Counted from the stretch's first letter, positions 17,899 to 26,085 are shown. The stretch: 64,000 bases of DNA from Flavobacteriaceae bacterium (GCA_014075215.1 CP046177.1:124001-188000); one strand, 5' to 3'. Translations and numbers: made by a program. Notes: generated by a model not told the origin, from the sequence alone.

Positions 17899-18993
17899 CT
17901 AAGTACATGACAAAAATTTAGTCAAGTTCATATTGTTTTGATTTACAGGGTTTAATAGCACAGAAGCGATATAATCTAATCCATATTTGAATATGCTTTT
18001 AGCCATTCTTCCATGCTTTTTTATTTTGATAGGCTTAATCTGATGTAAATATATACCAACTTTGTAACACCATACGAAAGCCATCATTACAAGCAGTACT
18101 AATTTTTCAATACGCTTAATATCTTGCAGGTGTGTGTTTTCAATATCAAAGCCACTGGCTTTCATTGCTTTAAAACACATCTCTATCTGCCATCGTTCTT
18201 TGTATTGTTCAAAGGCCTTATCAGGAGCGTTGAACGATACAATGATTAAGAAATCAGGCTTTCCATTTTTTGGGTACAACTTGCATCCGGAAAGGAAACA
18301 AAGCTGACCATTAACACGTACAATTTTAGGATAATACACAAACTCATTGATCTTATGTGGATTAAACAAGTGAAATACTTTGATGGTTTTGTTCTTATCA
18401 GGAAGCTCTACCTTAAAGTTGTTTCGAATGCGGATATAATATTTGATTCCATTTGTATTCAAGAAATCCAACCAATGATTACCTACAAACTCTCTATCGG
18501 CTACAATGGATTTAATAACATCTTTGCCAAAAAGTCTTATGAAACGATTCACAAGATCAATACGCTCCTGACTGTTAGAGTTCCCTGGCTTATCTAACAT
18601 AGTAAATAACAATGGGAAGGCAACACCTTTATAGACAACTCCCAACATAAAAATGTTGATGTTGGTCTGACCAAACTTCCAATTGGTCCTATCAATACTC
18701 AAGATCAATCCCTCTTGCTTAGGAAGGAGACTAAATATAAGACGAGCGATCAAATCTCCATCCAACGAATAATCAGCAATAAATCTTTGAATACGTCTGA
18801 GTGATGACTTCGAATCTACTGAGGTCTCAAAAGCGTTGGCTACCTTTTCAAAGGTAACTGTCTGTACCTTACAGAGGGCGATAATGAAATGTGATATGAG
18901 TTTGATTCTTGCCAAATTGATCTTACCTTGGAAATGAGAACTTAAAACTGAATTTAATTCACTACTTTTAGTGGAAGCATTGGTTTTTTTCAT
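17899..18993 (-). CDS. IS4-family transposase
   Basis: The 364 residues show the DDE core of IS4 transposases: LSIDRTNWKFGQ (first Asp, near residue 98), SIVADREFVGNHW (second Asp, near 165) and the YREK-type signature YKERWQIEMCFKAMKASG (near 270) with the catalytic Glu. The reading frame is intact and runs through the left inverted repeat. Its TAG stop (17899-17901) lies just outside the repeat in host sequence, so the last codons end FLSCT at the element's edge. The element looks recent and potentially active. Confidence 0.93.
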   Translation of the reverse strand: MKKTNASTKSSELNSVLSSHFQGKINLARIKLISHFIIALCKVQTVTFEKVANAFETSVDSKSSLRRIQRFIADYSLDGDLIARLIFSLLPKQEGLILSIDRTNWKFGQTNINIFMLGVVYKGVAFPLLFTMLDKPGNSNSQERIDLVNRFIRLFGKDVIKSIVADREFVGNHWLDFLNTNGIKYYIRIRNNFKVELPDKNKTIKVFHLFNPHKINEFVYYPKIVRVNGQLCFLSGCKLYPKNGKPDFLIIVSFNAPDKAFEQYKERWQIEMCFKAMKASGFDIENTHLQDIKRIEKLVLLVMMAFVWCYKVGIYLHQIKPIKIKKHGRMAKSIFKYGLDYIASVLLNPVNQNNMNLTKFLSCT

Positions 18994-19105
18994 TAGAAAA
19001 ATGAGTGATGTTATTCTTCTAATATACTGAAAATCAATGCTTTATTTTAATTATTTAACATTTAATTTACTGATAATCAATTAATTATATTTTTTGTCAT
19101 GTACT
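17902..19105 (-). mobile_element. IS4-family insertion sequence with 15-bp inverted ends
   Basis: The element is 1204 bases, bounded by AGTACATGACAAAAA and its exact inverse. It carries one transposase gene on the minus strand. It is inserted in the signal-peptide codons of the TonB-dependent receptor. No clear target-site duplication is adjacent to the ends. Confidence 0.92.
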
Positions 19106-19156
19106 AAAAAAAAATACGTTTTTTTTAATGTTCATTTTATTTGTTTATTGAGTTAA

Positions 19157-19849
19157 TTAGATTGTTTTGATGTATAAATCTTGTAATTCTTGTGCGGTTA
19201 TGTTTTTAGTTTCTGTAGTATGAATTAAAGTTCCTTCTTTCATAATTCCTATTCTTGAACCAATGTTTACTGCATTAAAAATATCGTGTGTAGCCATAAA
19301 AATACCAACACCTTTTACAGCTAATTCTTTACATGTTTTTGCAAATTCTACAGATGCTTTCGGGTCAAGTCCAGAAGTTGGCTCGTCCATTAAAATATAA
19401 GATGCATTTTTAGCCACAGCCACAGCAATACCAACTTTCTGACGCATTCCTTTAGAGTAGGTTGATAGTTTTTTGTGATACGATTCTTCTTGTAAATTTG
19501 CTTGTTTTAAAAACTGAATTAAATCTTCTTTTTTATAAGTAAAACCTGCTAATTTGCTAAAAAAGTCTAAGTTTTCTAATCCAGACAAATTACTATAAAG
19601 TTGCACTGTTTCTGGTATATAAGCTAATGAACTTCTGTTAGATTTGTTATCCATTACAGAAACATCATCTATAAATGCTTCTCCAGAAGTTGGTTTAATT
19701 AGACCTAAAAACAGGTTGATTGTTGTTGTTTTACCTGCACCATTTTGTCCAAGTAGACAAAAAATTTCACCAGGATTTACTGTAAGACTTAAATCTTTGA
19801 GCACTAACTTATCGTCATAGCGTTTACAAAGCTTTTTAGCTTGTAGCAT
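19157..19849 (-). CDS. ABC transporter ATP-binding protein of the DUF3526 system
   Basis: A 230-residue ATPase: Walker A GQNGAGKTTT near residue 34, signature YSKGMRQKVG near 128 and Walker B YILMDEPTSGLD near 150. It ends with an H-loop in MATHDIFNAVN. It is of the CcmA/NosF class that powers ABC-2 permeases and should energise the DUF3526 pair downstream. The TonB receptor start lies 21 bases downstream of its stop, so ATPase, receptor and permeases formed one minus-strand operon before the insertions. The ATPase itself is intact. Confidence 0.92.
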   Translation of the reverse strand: MLQAKKLCKRYDDKLVLKDLSLTVNPGEIFCLLGQNGAGKTTTINLFLGLIKPTSGEAFIDDVSVMDNKSNRSSLAYIPETVQLYSNLSGLENLDFFSKLAGFTYKKEDLIQFLKQANLQEESYHKKLSTYSKGMRQKVGIAVAVAKNASYILMDEPTSGLDPKASVEFAKTCKELAVKGVGIFMATHDIFNAVNIGSRIGIMKEGTLIHTTETKNITAQELQDLYIKTI

Positions 19850-20010
19850 AATTGAATTTTTAAAATGTTAGGTTGGGATTTTAGATTGTTACTAATTATT
19901 GCTTAACCAAATAATTAAGAAACCTAAAAAATGGAAAATACAGTTTAAACATACTATAAGTTTTGTACCTTTTGAGTACAAGAAACTATTAATAATAGTT
20001 GTTTAATATG

Positions 20011-20403
20011 TTAAGCAATAAAAATAGGTGGTGCTCTTGATTTCTTTAAATTAAAAATAACAGTAGAAAAGCTATTATCTTTATTAAAGATATCTTTTAT
20101 TATTAACTTGGGTGTTAATAAAGTGTAAGTAAAAGTTGGGTTTTTAGATAGTTCTACATCTAAATAAATATCACAGATAGAACAGTCTTGTGATAAATCA
20201 TTTACTTTTTGGAGTTCTGAAGAAATTGAATAATCTTCTTTGTTATTAGAATTATGTTCTAAAGAATGGTCAAGAGCAATAATGTGTGTCATAAAAATGA
20301 CCACAGAAAGCGATAAACTTACTATTCTTTTAAAAGAATTCACAAAGCAAATATAATTTTTTTTTAATACACAAACAAAAACTTCTATGCTTTTTAATAT
20401 CAT
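20011..20403 (-). CDS. Small exported DUF2946-like protein
   Basis: A 130-residue protein with a hydrophobic N-terminal segment (RIVSLSLSVVIFMTHIIAL near residues 26-44), a His-containing stretch (DHSLEHN), a CSIC motif near residue 76 and the ending SRAPPIFIA. The combination of an exported chain, an H-rich patch, CxxC and a terminal RAPP resembles DUF2946-type proteins found beside metal-related TonB receptors. It precedes the ABC ATPase by 161 bases on the same strand. A metal-linked role for the locus is inferred from this and the receptor. The exact start is uncertain because the first 20 residues are unusual for a signal peptide. Confidence 0.5.
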   Translation of the reverse strand: MILKSIEVFVCVLKKNYICFVNSFKRIVSLSLSVVIFMTHIIALDHSLEHNSNNKEDYSISSELQKVNDLSQDCSICDIYLDVELSKNPTFTYTLLTPKLIIKDIFNKDNSFSTVIFNLKKSRAPPIFIA

Positions 20404-20874
20404 AGTAATTTTAAAAACATAATGAAATTAAAAATGGAGTTTTAATCTAAAATGAAAACTATACTTATTCTCCTTTAAGTTTTTTGAAGTTAACTTCCAT
20501 TTTTGAAAGAGTTTATCTTAATAAATCATATTTTTGGAACATCCATTTTTAACCCTTAATATATTCGGTTAATTCCGTTTTTTTTACTCAAAATCGGACA
20601 CATTAAAAAAGAGAAGATTACAAAATTCGTACACATAAAAAAAGAGTTTAAATTAGCAACCTAAAATATTGAGTAGCGTAATCGTATTCTGTTCTTAAGA
20701 AATCGCCAGTTTCATCAAAACAGTCATGAATACAGATTAATAGCTGTGTCCAAATGGGCGTGGGCTGTTTCTGTTTGACTGTGGGCTTCTGGCGATGCCT
20801 TTAAGAAAGACGATTCAGTTCCGCGCTTCTTTTTTTATTATCCTGTTTGGAGCTGACAGATAAAAACTTACAAA
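20404..20874. other. Gene-free AT-rich gap with a structured core
   Basis: No convincing reading frame is seen on either strand. The first 250 bases are AT-rich and include two similar tracts, CACATTAAAAAAGAG and CACATAAAAAAAGAG, about 40 bases apart. The only notable structure is the nested inverted repeat listed at 20693-20806. A promoter for the plus-strand gene at 20875 would have to lie here, but I see no TTTG/TAnnTTTG pair. Confidence 0.5.
20693..20806. other. Nested inverted repeat, possible structured RNA
   Basis: CTTAAGAAATCGCCAG at the left pairs with CTGGCGATGCCTTTAAG at the right (8 perfect pairs ATCGCCAG/CTGGCGAT plus outer pairs). Inside, ACAGTCA pairs with TGACTGT. The loop between is distinctly GC-richer than its surroundings (GGGCGTGGGCTG). 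Two coaxial stems around a GC-rich core are what a small RNA or cis-regulatory leader could look like. It lies 69 bases before a frameshifted secreted-protein gene. I do not recognise a known RNA family. Confidence 0.4.
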
Positions 20875-21442
20875 ATGAAAAGACAAAGTAAATTTAAATT
20901 AAGAATCTGTATTCTATTTTTATCAACTCAACTTATAGCCCAGCAAAGAATAAAATTAAAAGGTGTAATAATGGAAAATGATTATCACGAAAAAATTTCT
21001 TGGGTAAAATCGAAGCCAGTAGCATTAGTATCTAAAGATTTTATAGTAAGTGCCATGAATGTTAAGTTTATTCAAATCTACTTTGGAGCTCAACAAGTTG
21101 AAGGGGAGCAAGTTATTATGCCTATTAGATTAGTAAATCAATACCAAGATAGTGATTGGATATTTTTTGATGAAATTAGTTACCTCTTAGGTAGTAGAAA
21201 AGATATAAGAAGAGGTAAAGGAGTTCGCTTTAAAATAAAAGATGATGATATTAAAAGAAGAGTGGATAGAGGTGTTAAGGAGCGTTCAGATATTAAAGAA
21301 AGAGTTTGTTAAGTATGTTGTAAATAACGATGTAACTGATTTATGGGTTAGATACGTTGATAAAAAAGATAATACTTATAAAGAAATTAAAGTTCCTAAA
21401 GGAACTAAAAAATTAAAAAAAACATTTCAAGGCACTTATTGA
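20875..21442 (+). pseudogene. Secreted protein of unknown family, frameshifted
   Basis: The ATG at 20875 opens a signal peptide (LRICILFLSTQLIAQQ) and a soluble body up to RGKGVRFKIKDDDIK near residue 124. From about 21245 the sensible frame moves to the one read in 21242-21442, where EEWIEVLRSVQILKKEFVKY and the following lysine-rich tail continue to the TGA at 21440. A single-base change in the AAAAG tract around 21250 would restore one protein of about 188 residues. No family is recognised. The downstream part is near the tmRNA terminator. Confidence 0.55.
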
Positions 21443-21727
21443 AAGTTATAATAAGTTAAATGAATTTTATGGCTTTAATGAAAGGTTTTAATTTAAGGCT
21501 AATTTATAATTACTGGACAACTACGCGCGCACGAGAAAATAATTCTGAACTCAGATTTTTATCCGAGATTAATTTTTAAATAAAATCTCTTTGTTTTATA
21601 AAAATATAAATTATTTGACCATTACGTAAAGGAATTTAAATATGTTTTATATTATGGGATTATTATGAAAAATATTCACCTTTTTAAGATTGTTGTCTAA
21701 ATACTGGCTAAAAGATAAAAAAATAAC

Positions 21728-21756
21728 CTCAACTAATTAATTACTAATTAGTTGAG
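21728..21756 (-). terminator. Terminator of the tmRNA gene
   Basis: CTCAACTAATTA and TAATTAGTTGAG form a 12-base stem with a short loop. On the minus strand it is followed by GTTATTTTTTTA. It lies 12 bases past the mature 3' end of the tmRNA and is positioned to end its transcript. Confidence 0.8.
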
Positions 21757-21767
21757 ATTTTTAATTG

Positions 21768-22163
21768 TGGAGACGCCGAGAATCGAACTCGGGTCCAAAC
21801 AAGCAGCCAAAATGCTTTCTACATACTTAGTTTTTAATTGATTTTCGACTTGCAGCTGACTAAAAACAACCTACTTGCAAGCTTATCTTCTTGTATTTCA
21901 AAACCCGATTGAAGCGTTCGAGTTTCCATATTTACTTTTACGATGCTTCTTAGCTGAACGCGGTAAATCAACGCTTTCAAGAAACATTTAGCTTACACAT
22001 CTTATGTGTCTAGGCCGAAATCTTACTGTAATTCAGATTGTTAGGCAGCTAAAGCGTAGTTATTTTCGCCGTTTAATTGTCGAAATAAGTTTTACGAGTA
22101 TTCATTTCACTCCTCGGTATGCTTACATGTTCACTAACCTTGCTGTCAAAACCAGTCGTCCCC
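21768..22163 (-). ncRNA. ssrA: Transfer-messenger RNA (tmRNA)
   Basis: Read on the minus strand, the 5' end GGGGACGACTGGTTTTGACA and the 3' end GTTCGATTCTCGGCGTCTCC with discriminator A form the tRNA-like acceptor and T-arm; six acceptor pairs can be drawn. The internal frame encodes a tag ending GENNYALAA followed by TAA, as in other flavobacteria. The mature CCA is not encoded (the genome continues CAA), so it must be added. The molecule rescues stalled ribosomes with SmpB and tags products for proteolysis. Length is about 396 nucleotides. Confidence 0.97.
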
Positions 22164-22208
22164 TATAACGTTTTTACTTTTTAGGTTTTGATAAAAAAAT
22201 CAGGGCAA

Positions 22209-22216
22209 CAAATATA
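22209..22216 (-). promoter_or_regulatory. Candidate -7 box of the tmRNA promoter
   Basis: TATATTTG on the minus strand fits the Bacteroidetes -7 consensus TAnnTTTG and lies 46 bases before the mature tmRNA 5' end, leaving a leader for RNase P removal. No exact TTTG is found 19 bases further upstream, so the -33 part is weak. Confidence 0.4.
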
Positions 22217-22293
22217 CAAAATTCATTTGAATTTATCATTTGTAAATCCTATATAAATCAACTAATTTCGAATAAAAATAAACTGTTTTTGTA

Positions 22294-22455
22294 TGAACTT
22301 GTTTAAACTTTTTGGGTTTAGGCGAAAATTAGAAGTTTTTAGTTCTGTTGAAAGCTTTTTTGAGTTGCAAGGCAGCGCTACAGAAGGAAAAAAAGACAAA
22401 AACAGAGTGGAAAACGGCAATTTTTTAGCAAATTCAAAAAATTTAAACGAGTTCA
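22294..22455. repeat. Dispersed repeat family 1, copy 2
   Basis: It begins TGAACTTGTTTAAAC and ends with GTTTAAACGAGTTCA-like sequence (one mismatch in the inverted ends), with the same internal GTTGAAAGC, GGCAGCGCTA and AACAGAGTGG landmarks as copies at 8626 and 47486. Its right end is one base from the ATG of the dehydrogenase gene at 22457, so it supplies the immediate upstream sequence of that gene. Confidence 0.85.
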
Positions 22456-22456
22456 T

Positions 22457-23662
22457 ATGAAATTTGGCATTATTAAAGAACGAAAAAATCCACCGGACAG
22501 GAGAGTTGTTTTTTCTCCCCAAAAGTTACTGGAATTTCAATCGCTTTTCCCCAATGCACGTTTAAAGGTTGAGCGTTCCGATATTAGAGTTTTTAGTGAT
22601 AAAAGCTACCTGGAAGCAGGTATAGAAGTTAGCGAAGATCTTTCTGATTGTGATGTGCTAATTGGTGTAAAAGAAGTTCCCATAGCGGCATTAATACCAA
22701 ATAAAAAATATTTTTTCTTTAGTCATACCATAAAAAAACAGCCCTATAACCGAAAATTGTTGCAAGTCATTTTAGATAAACATATAACATTATATGATCA
22801 TGAGGCGATCATGAAAGAAAATGGCGATCGCCTAATCGGTTTTGGAAGGTATGCCGGAATTGTCGGTGCTTATAATGGGTTTAGAGCCTATGGACTGAAA
22901 AATAACTGTTTTTATTTACCAAAAGCAGAAAGTCTGTCTGACCAAAAAGCGTTGATCCATGAATTAAAAGCGATTAAACTTCCGCCTGTTAAGATACTAT
23001 TAACAGGAAGCGGTAAAGTTGCCAATGGAGCAAAAGAAATGTTAGATGCCATGCATATTCAGACAGTTTCGGTAGATGATTATTTGCAAAAAACGTTTAA
23101 AGAGCCGGTGTACTGTATGATAGGTGTACTGGACTATAACAAACGAAAAGACGGCCGAATAGTACACAATAAAGATTTTTATGACTATCCGGAGAATTAT
23201 GCATCTGATTTTATGCGTTTTGCCAAGGTAACCGACTACTTTATTGCGGGCCATTTTTACGGTGCCGGATCACCGTACTTGTTTACCAGAGAAGATGCAC
23301 AATCAAAAGCATTTCGTATCACTGTAGTGGCTGATATCTCCTGCGATATTGATGGCCCGATAGCCTCTACCTTCAGGGCGTCTACTATTGCCGATCCTAT
23401 TTACGGATATGACCCGAAAACGGGAACCGAAGTCGATTTTAGAAACTCAAATGCTATGGCAGTCATGGCAGTTGATAATTTACCTTGCGAATTGCCAAAA
23501 GATGCAAGCGAAGGTTTTGGATCCTTATTTTTAGAACATGTAATTCCCGCTTTTTTTAATAATGATAAAGAGGGTATTTTACATCGGGCCAAGATAACAG
23601 AAGGTGGAAAGCTGACAGAAAGATACAGGTATTTACAAGGTTATGTGAATGGTAAGGAGTAA
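22457..23662 (+). CDS. NAD(P)-dependent LOR/alanine-dehydrogenase-like oxidoreductase
   Basis: The 401 residues start MKFGIIKERKNPPDRRVVFSP, the N-terminal motif shared by alanine dehydrogenase, transhydrogenase and lysine-forming saccharopine dehydrogenase (KER..P...R). DCDVLIGVKEVP and FFFSHTIKKQPYN follow near residues 73-100. The nucleotide-binding part KILLTGSGKVANGAKEMLD near residue 178 has a GxGxxxxG pattern. The C-terminal ADISCDIDGPIASTFRAST matches the family. Related flavobacterial proteins are usually labelled saccharopine or alanine dehydrogenase; the substrate cannot be fixed from sequence. The start abuts repeat family 1 copy 2, leaving no native leader. Confidence 0.85.
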   Translation: MKFGIIKERKNPPDRRVVFSPQKLLEFQSLFPNARLKVERSDIRVFSDKSYLEAGIEVSEDLSDCDVLIGVKEVPIAALIPNKKYFFFSHTIKKQPYNRKLLQVILDKHITLYDHEAIMKENGDRLIGFGRYAGIVGAYNGFRAYGLKNNCFYLPKAESLSDQKALIHELKAIKLPPVKILLTGSGKVANGAKEMLDAMHIQTVSVDDYLQKTFKEPVYCMIGVLDYNKRKDGRIVHNKDFYDYPENYASDFMRFAKVTDYFIAGHFYGAGSPYLFTREDAQSKAFRITVVADISCDIDGPIASTFRASTIADPIYGYDPKTGTEVDFRNSNAMAVMAVDNLPCELPKDASEGFGSLFLEHVIPAFFNNDKEGILHRAKITEGGKLTERYRYLQGYVNGKE

Positions 23663-23697
23663 TTTCTAAAGATCTTTGATCCGGATTAATCAATTAA

Positions 23698-23747
23698 TGA
23701 ACTCATCTTGGCTTTTTCTATCTCCTAAAAAAGTCAAGGTGAGTTCA
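23698..23747. terminator. Strong intergenic hairpin between convergent genes
   Basis: TGAACTCATCTTGGCTTTTT pairs with AAAAAAGTCAAGGTGAGTTCA (one bulge) over a 9-base loop, giving about 20 pairs. It lies between the plus-strand dehydrogenase and the minus-strand creD fragment, where a two-way terminator is expected. The T/A tracts are inside the stem rather than after it, so efficiency is uncertain. Confidence 0.6.
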
Positions 23748-23754
23748 ATTCATA

Positions 23755-24238
23755 TTATCCTTGATCCCAATCTATTTTTCTTGAAGCATACATTACTGAA
23801 GCCAAGATAATGAATAACCCTATACTACCTACCAGTAAAGCATAATTTTCTAATTGAATAATTATAAAAATGAATGTATATAATGCTGTTAAAGATGCTC
23901 CAATAAATAATGGAAATTTTATAGTTTTTAATATGGATTTTGAATATAATGTAATCATTAAAACAACAGAAGACTCCGCAACTAAATAGGCTTTTAAATA
24001 ACTACTGTGTTCGGAAATTGAAATCAATAGGGTATAAAACATTGTTAAAGCAATTCCTATCATTAGATATTGAAAAGGATGTATAGAAATTTTACTCATT
24101 GTTTGTATTAAGAAGAAAATTAAAAACGTTAAAGTAATCACTAAAAACCCATATTTAACAGAACGCTCGCTCTTTTGATATTCATCTACAGGAATCATAA
24201 AGTTCACACCAAAAGCATATTCGCTTAATGAAAGAATT
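23755..24238 (-). pseudogene. creD: Inner membrane protein CreD, C-terminal fragment
   Basis: The last 160 or so codons are preserved: AFGVNFMIPVDEYQKSERS, then VKYGFLVITLTFLIFFLIQ, HPFQYLMIGIALTMFYTLL and SISEHSSYLKAYL, with five hydrophobic helices and the ending YASRKIDWDQG. These are signature segments of CreD, a roughly 450-residue envelope stress protein. Upstream of about 24240 the sequence changes to a truncated IS5-family transposase on the opposite strand, so the N-terminal two thirds are lost. An internal ATG at 24207 could yield a short membrane protein, but it is unlikely to work as CreD. Confidence 0.82.
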
Positions 24239-24241
24239 CCA

Positions 24242-25155
24242 TATTTAGATGGTACTACCGTTCAACGTTGTGGCCAACCTTTCGCTGCCAGTGATCTAGT
24301 TCACTTTCGTCAGCGCATTGGGCAAGAAGGTGTCGAGAAAATATTGAAGCATTCGATAGATAAGCAAGGTAAAAATGGTAAAGACAAGCATGTGAGTATC
24401 GACAGTACGCCACAAGAGAAAAACATTACCTATCCTACGGGTTCTAAATTAGCAAAGAAGATCATTGATCGCTGTGTTAAAAAAGCGAAGAAATCAAGGA
24501 TTACCTTGCGCCGAAGTTATAAACGTACCAGCAAACAATTACTCAGAGACACTTACAATGCCACACATCCCAAACGCAGAAAAAAAGCAAGTGCTGCCAA
24601 ACGAAAGTTAAAGACCATAGCAGGGCGATTAGTGAGAGAATTAGAACGCAAGCTTCCTGAAGGGGATTACGCTAAAGAACTTGAACTTTACAAAAAAGTA
24701 CTGGCGCAAGAACAGAATAGCAAGAACAAAATTTATAGTCTTCACGAGCCAGAGGTTTATTGTATGAGCAAGGGCAAGGCCCATAAGAAATACGAATATG
24801 GTTGCAAAGCCTCAGTAGTACTTACTCAAAACACAGAGGTCATTGTAGTGGCAATGACATTTAAGACCAACGTGTACGACGGGCATACCTTGCCCAAGGT
24901 ATTGGAACAAGTAGGGCGCTTGACCAACAAAGCCACAAAAACGGCAACTGTGGATAGGGGTATAAAGGCAAGCAAATTATTAGTGATACACAAATACTAA
25001 TTCCAAAGCCTCCGTTAAAGAAAGATAAAGACTATCAAAAACATAAAAAACGAAAGCATCATAGAAGAAGAGCTGCTATAGAACCTACAATATCCCATCT
25101 TAAACAAGACCATAGGATAGCAAACAACTTCCTAAAAGGTCAGATTGGGAGTTAG
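24242..25155 (+). pseudogene. IS5-family (DUF772-type) transposase, truncated and frameshifted
   Basis: The frame opens at the creD junction with YLDGTTVQRCGQPFAASDL, typical of a position about 60-80 residues into an IS5-group transposase, then IGQEGVEKIL. Further landmarks are HVSIDSTPQEKNITYP (with a catalytic Asp) and KYEYGCKASVVLT. The frame breaks near 24977 (TVDRGIKASKLL). The C-terminal motif continues in another frame as KKDKDYQKHKKRKHHRRRA and IEPTISHLKQDHR, ending near 25155. Both the N-terminus and the right end of the element are missing. It is a dead copy that destroyed creD and also borders the toxin-like array. Confidence 0.85.
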
Positions 25156-25164
25156 AAACTCCAG

Positions 25165-25270
25165 TAGATAATAACTTATTGTAAGTACATTTCGCTTTTC
25201 CAGTAAGTTTATTTATAATCTGTTTTTCGAAATCTACCCCCATAACCATTTATTAATGCATCAATAGCAT
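25165..25270 (-). pseudogene. Remnant of the HExxH-protein C-terminal domain (third cassette)
   Basis: On the minus strand this stretch encodes AIDALINGYGG and, after a one-base shift in a G5 run, VDFEKQIINKLTGKAKC and TYNKL. The intact protein at 28289-29944 has AIDALDGDG and VDFEEKIINELTGEEKC followed by IYNKL at the equivalent place, so this is a homologous piece. It lies just after a lipoprotein gene paralogous to the one that follows the intact copy. It ends where the dead IS5-family element begins, so the IS or a deletion removed the rest. Confidence 0.65.
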
Positions 25271-25346
25271 TGTTGTTTCATCAAAATTATTTTGGTTTTG
25301 TGAACTATCTTTTTAATAGTTCTTATATTTTTTGCAGATTCTACTA

Positions 25347-26012
25347 TCAGGAAATAGTTAAACCTTTATCACATTTTATAACCCAAGTAGAACCATCTTT
25401 ATCCAAAAAATATACTGCCGAAAACCCATTAAGTTTCCCGAAACCCGCACTCATAATTACTATTGCTTTTGTATAATCTTTATTAAAAGCTATTCGCGAA
25501 AATTTTAATAAAACATTAAACTTCTCACACCCTTTTCTCGTCAAGCTTTTGTAATGATCCCTATAAGGAATGATAAAAGAATAATTATCCATTTGTATTT
25601 TAGAAACATCAATATCTACTGTATCTTTTATACTTTTAAAGTTACTGTAAACTTCATTAAAATCTTGTTTCAAACATTTTTGCAGATAATATTTCTTTGC
25701 ATCTAATAAGTAGGGAGGGTTAAGTTTAGGATCAACAGCAACAATTAATCTGCCATTTTTCTTTACTAAAGAATTAATTAACTTAGTAGTATCTTTATTT
25801 CTATATAACTCTATAATAGAGTCTAAACTAACTTTCTCAATTGGAGGTGGAGCAGGCAATGCATAAAAAACCATTTTTTTATTTGTAATATAACTGCTTA
25901 AGGTACCTAATACATTATATATTTCCTCTAATTCATAATTAGAGTTATTATGAGAGTTACACCCCAAAAAACTTAAAAATACAATTGTAAATAAAATAAA
26001 TATTTTCTTCAT
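25347..26012 (-). CDS. Lipoprotein, immunity-like paralogue A
   Basis: A 221-residue protein with a lipoprotein signal (MKKIFILFTIVFLSFLGC). No known domain is recognised. The C-terminal third FSRIAFNKDYTKAIVIMSAG, GFSAVYFLDKDGSTW and VIKCDKGLTIS parallels the protein at 27661-28329 (FSRIIFNDNFTEAILIV, FSILFYLEKKGGGW, EIKCNKRLLIS). Both follow a copy or remnant of the HExxH cassette, the position expected of an immunity gene in a polymorphic-toxin array. A lipid-anchored periplasmic protein could neutralise a toxin arriving from outside. The role is inferred from position only. Confidence 0.6.
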   Translation of the reverse strand: MKKIFILFTIVFLSFLGCNSHNNSNYELEEIYNVLGTLSSYITNKKMVFYALPAPPPIEKVSLDSIIELYRNKDTTKLINSLVKKNGRLIVAVDPKLNPPYLLDAKKYYLQKCLKQDFNEVYSNFKSIKDTVDIDVSKIQMDNYSFIIPYRDHYKSLTRKGCEKFNVLLKFSRIAFNKDYTKAIVIMSAGFGKLNGFSAVYFLDKDGSTWVIKCDKGLTIS

Positions 26013-26085
26013 ATATACCGTTTTTAATTACAGTTAGATGCAAAAGCGATGATGATTACGATTAGCTGTTTCAGAGTTTTTTGTT

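Larger units (their letters stand above)
15426..19135 (-). pseudogene. TonB-dependent siderophore-type receptor, split by an IS4-family element
   Basis: The coding part 15426-17901 stays open from the IS boundary. It has a truncated signal peptide (VFLLFLLAIQVTFSQ), a carboxypeptidase-like beta-sandwich domain (SKITGKILDSENLSIEGAN, then YNVSISYVGFQTYN), a plug domain (VKTVSAVSATGIYNHYNIRG, VEVIKGPSSVTFSSADPGG) and a 22-strand barrel ending LLNATYNF. The original start survives across the IS: ATG at 19133-19135 followed by MNIKKNVFFF. The IS (17902-19105) thus sits within the signal peptide, and only an internal start such as 17507, which lacks export information, remains. Such receptors import ferric siderophores or other metal chelates. 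The gene is flanked by the ABC ATPase and DUF3526 permeases. Confidence 0.88.
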
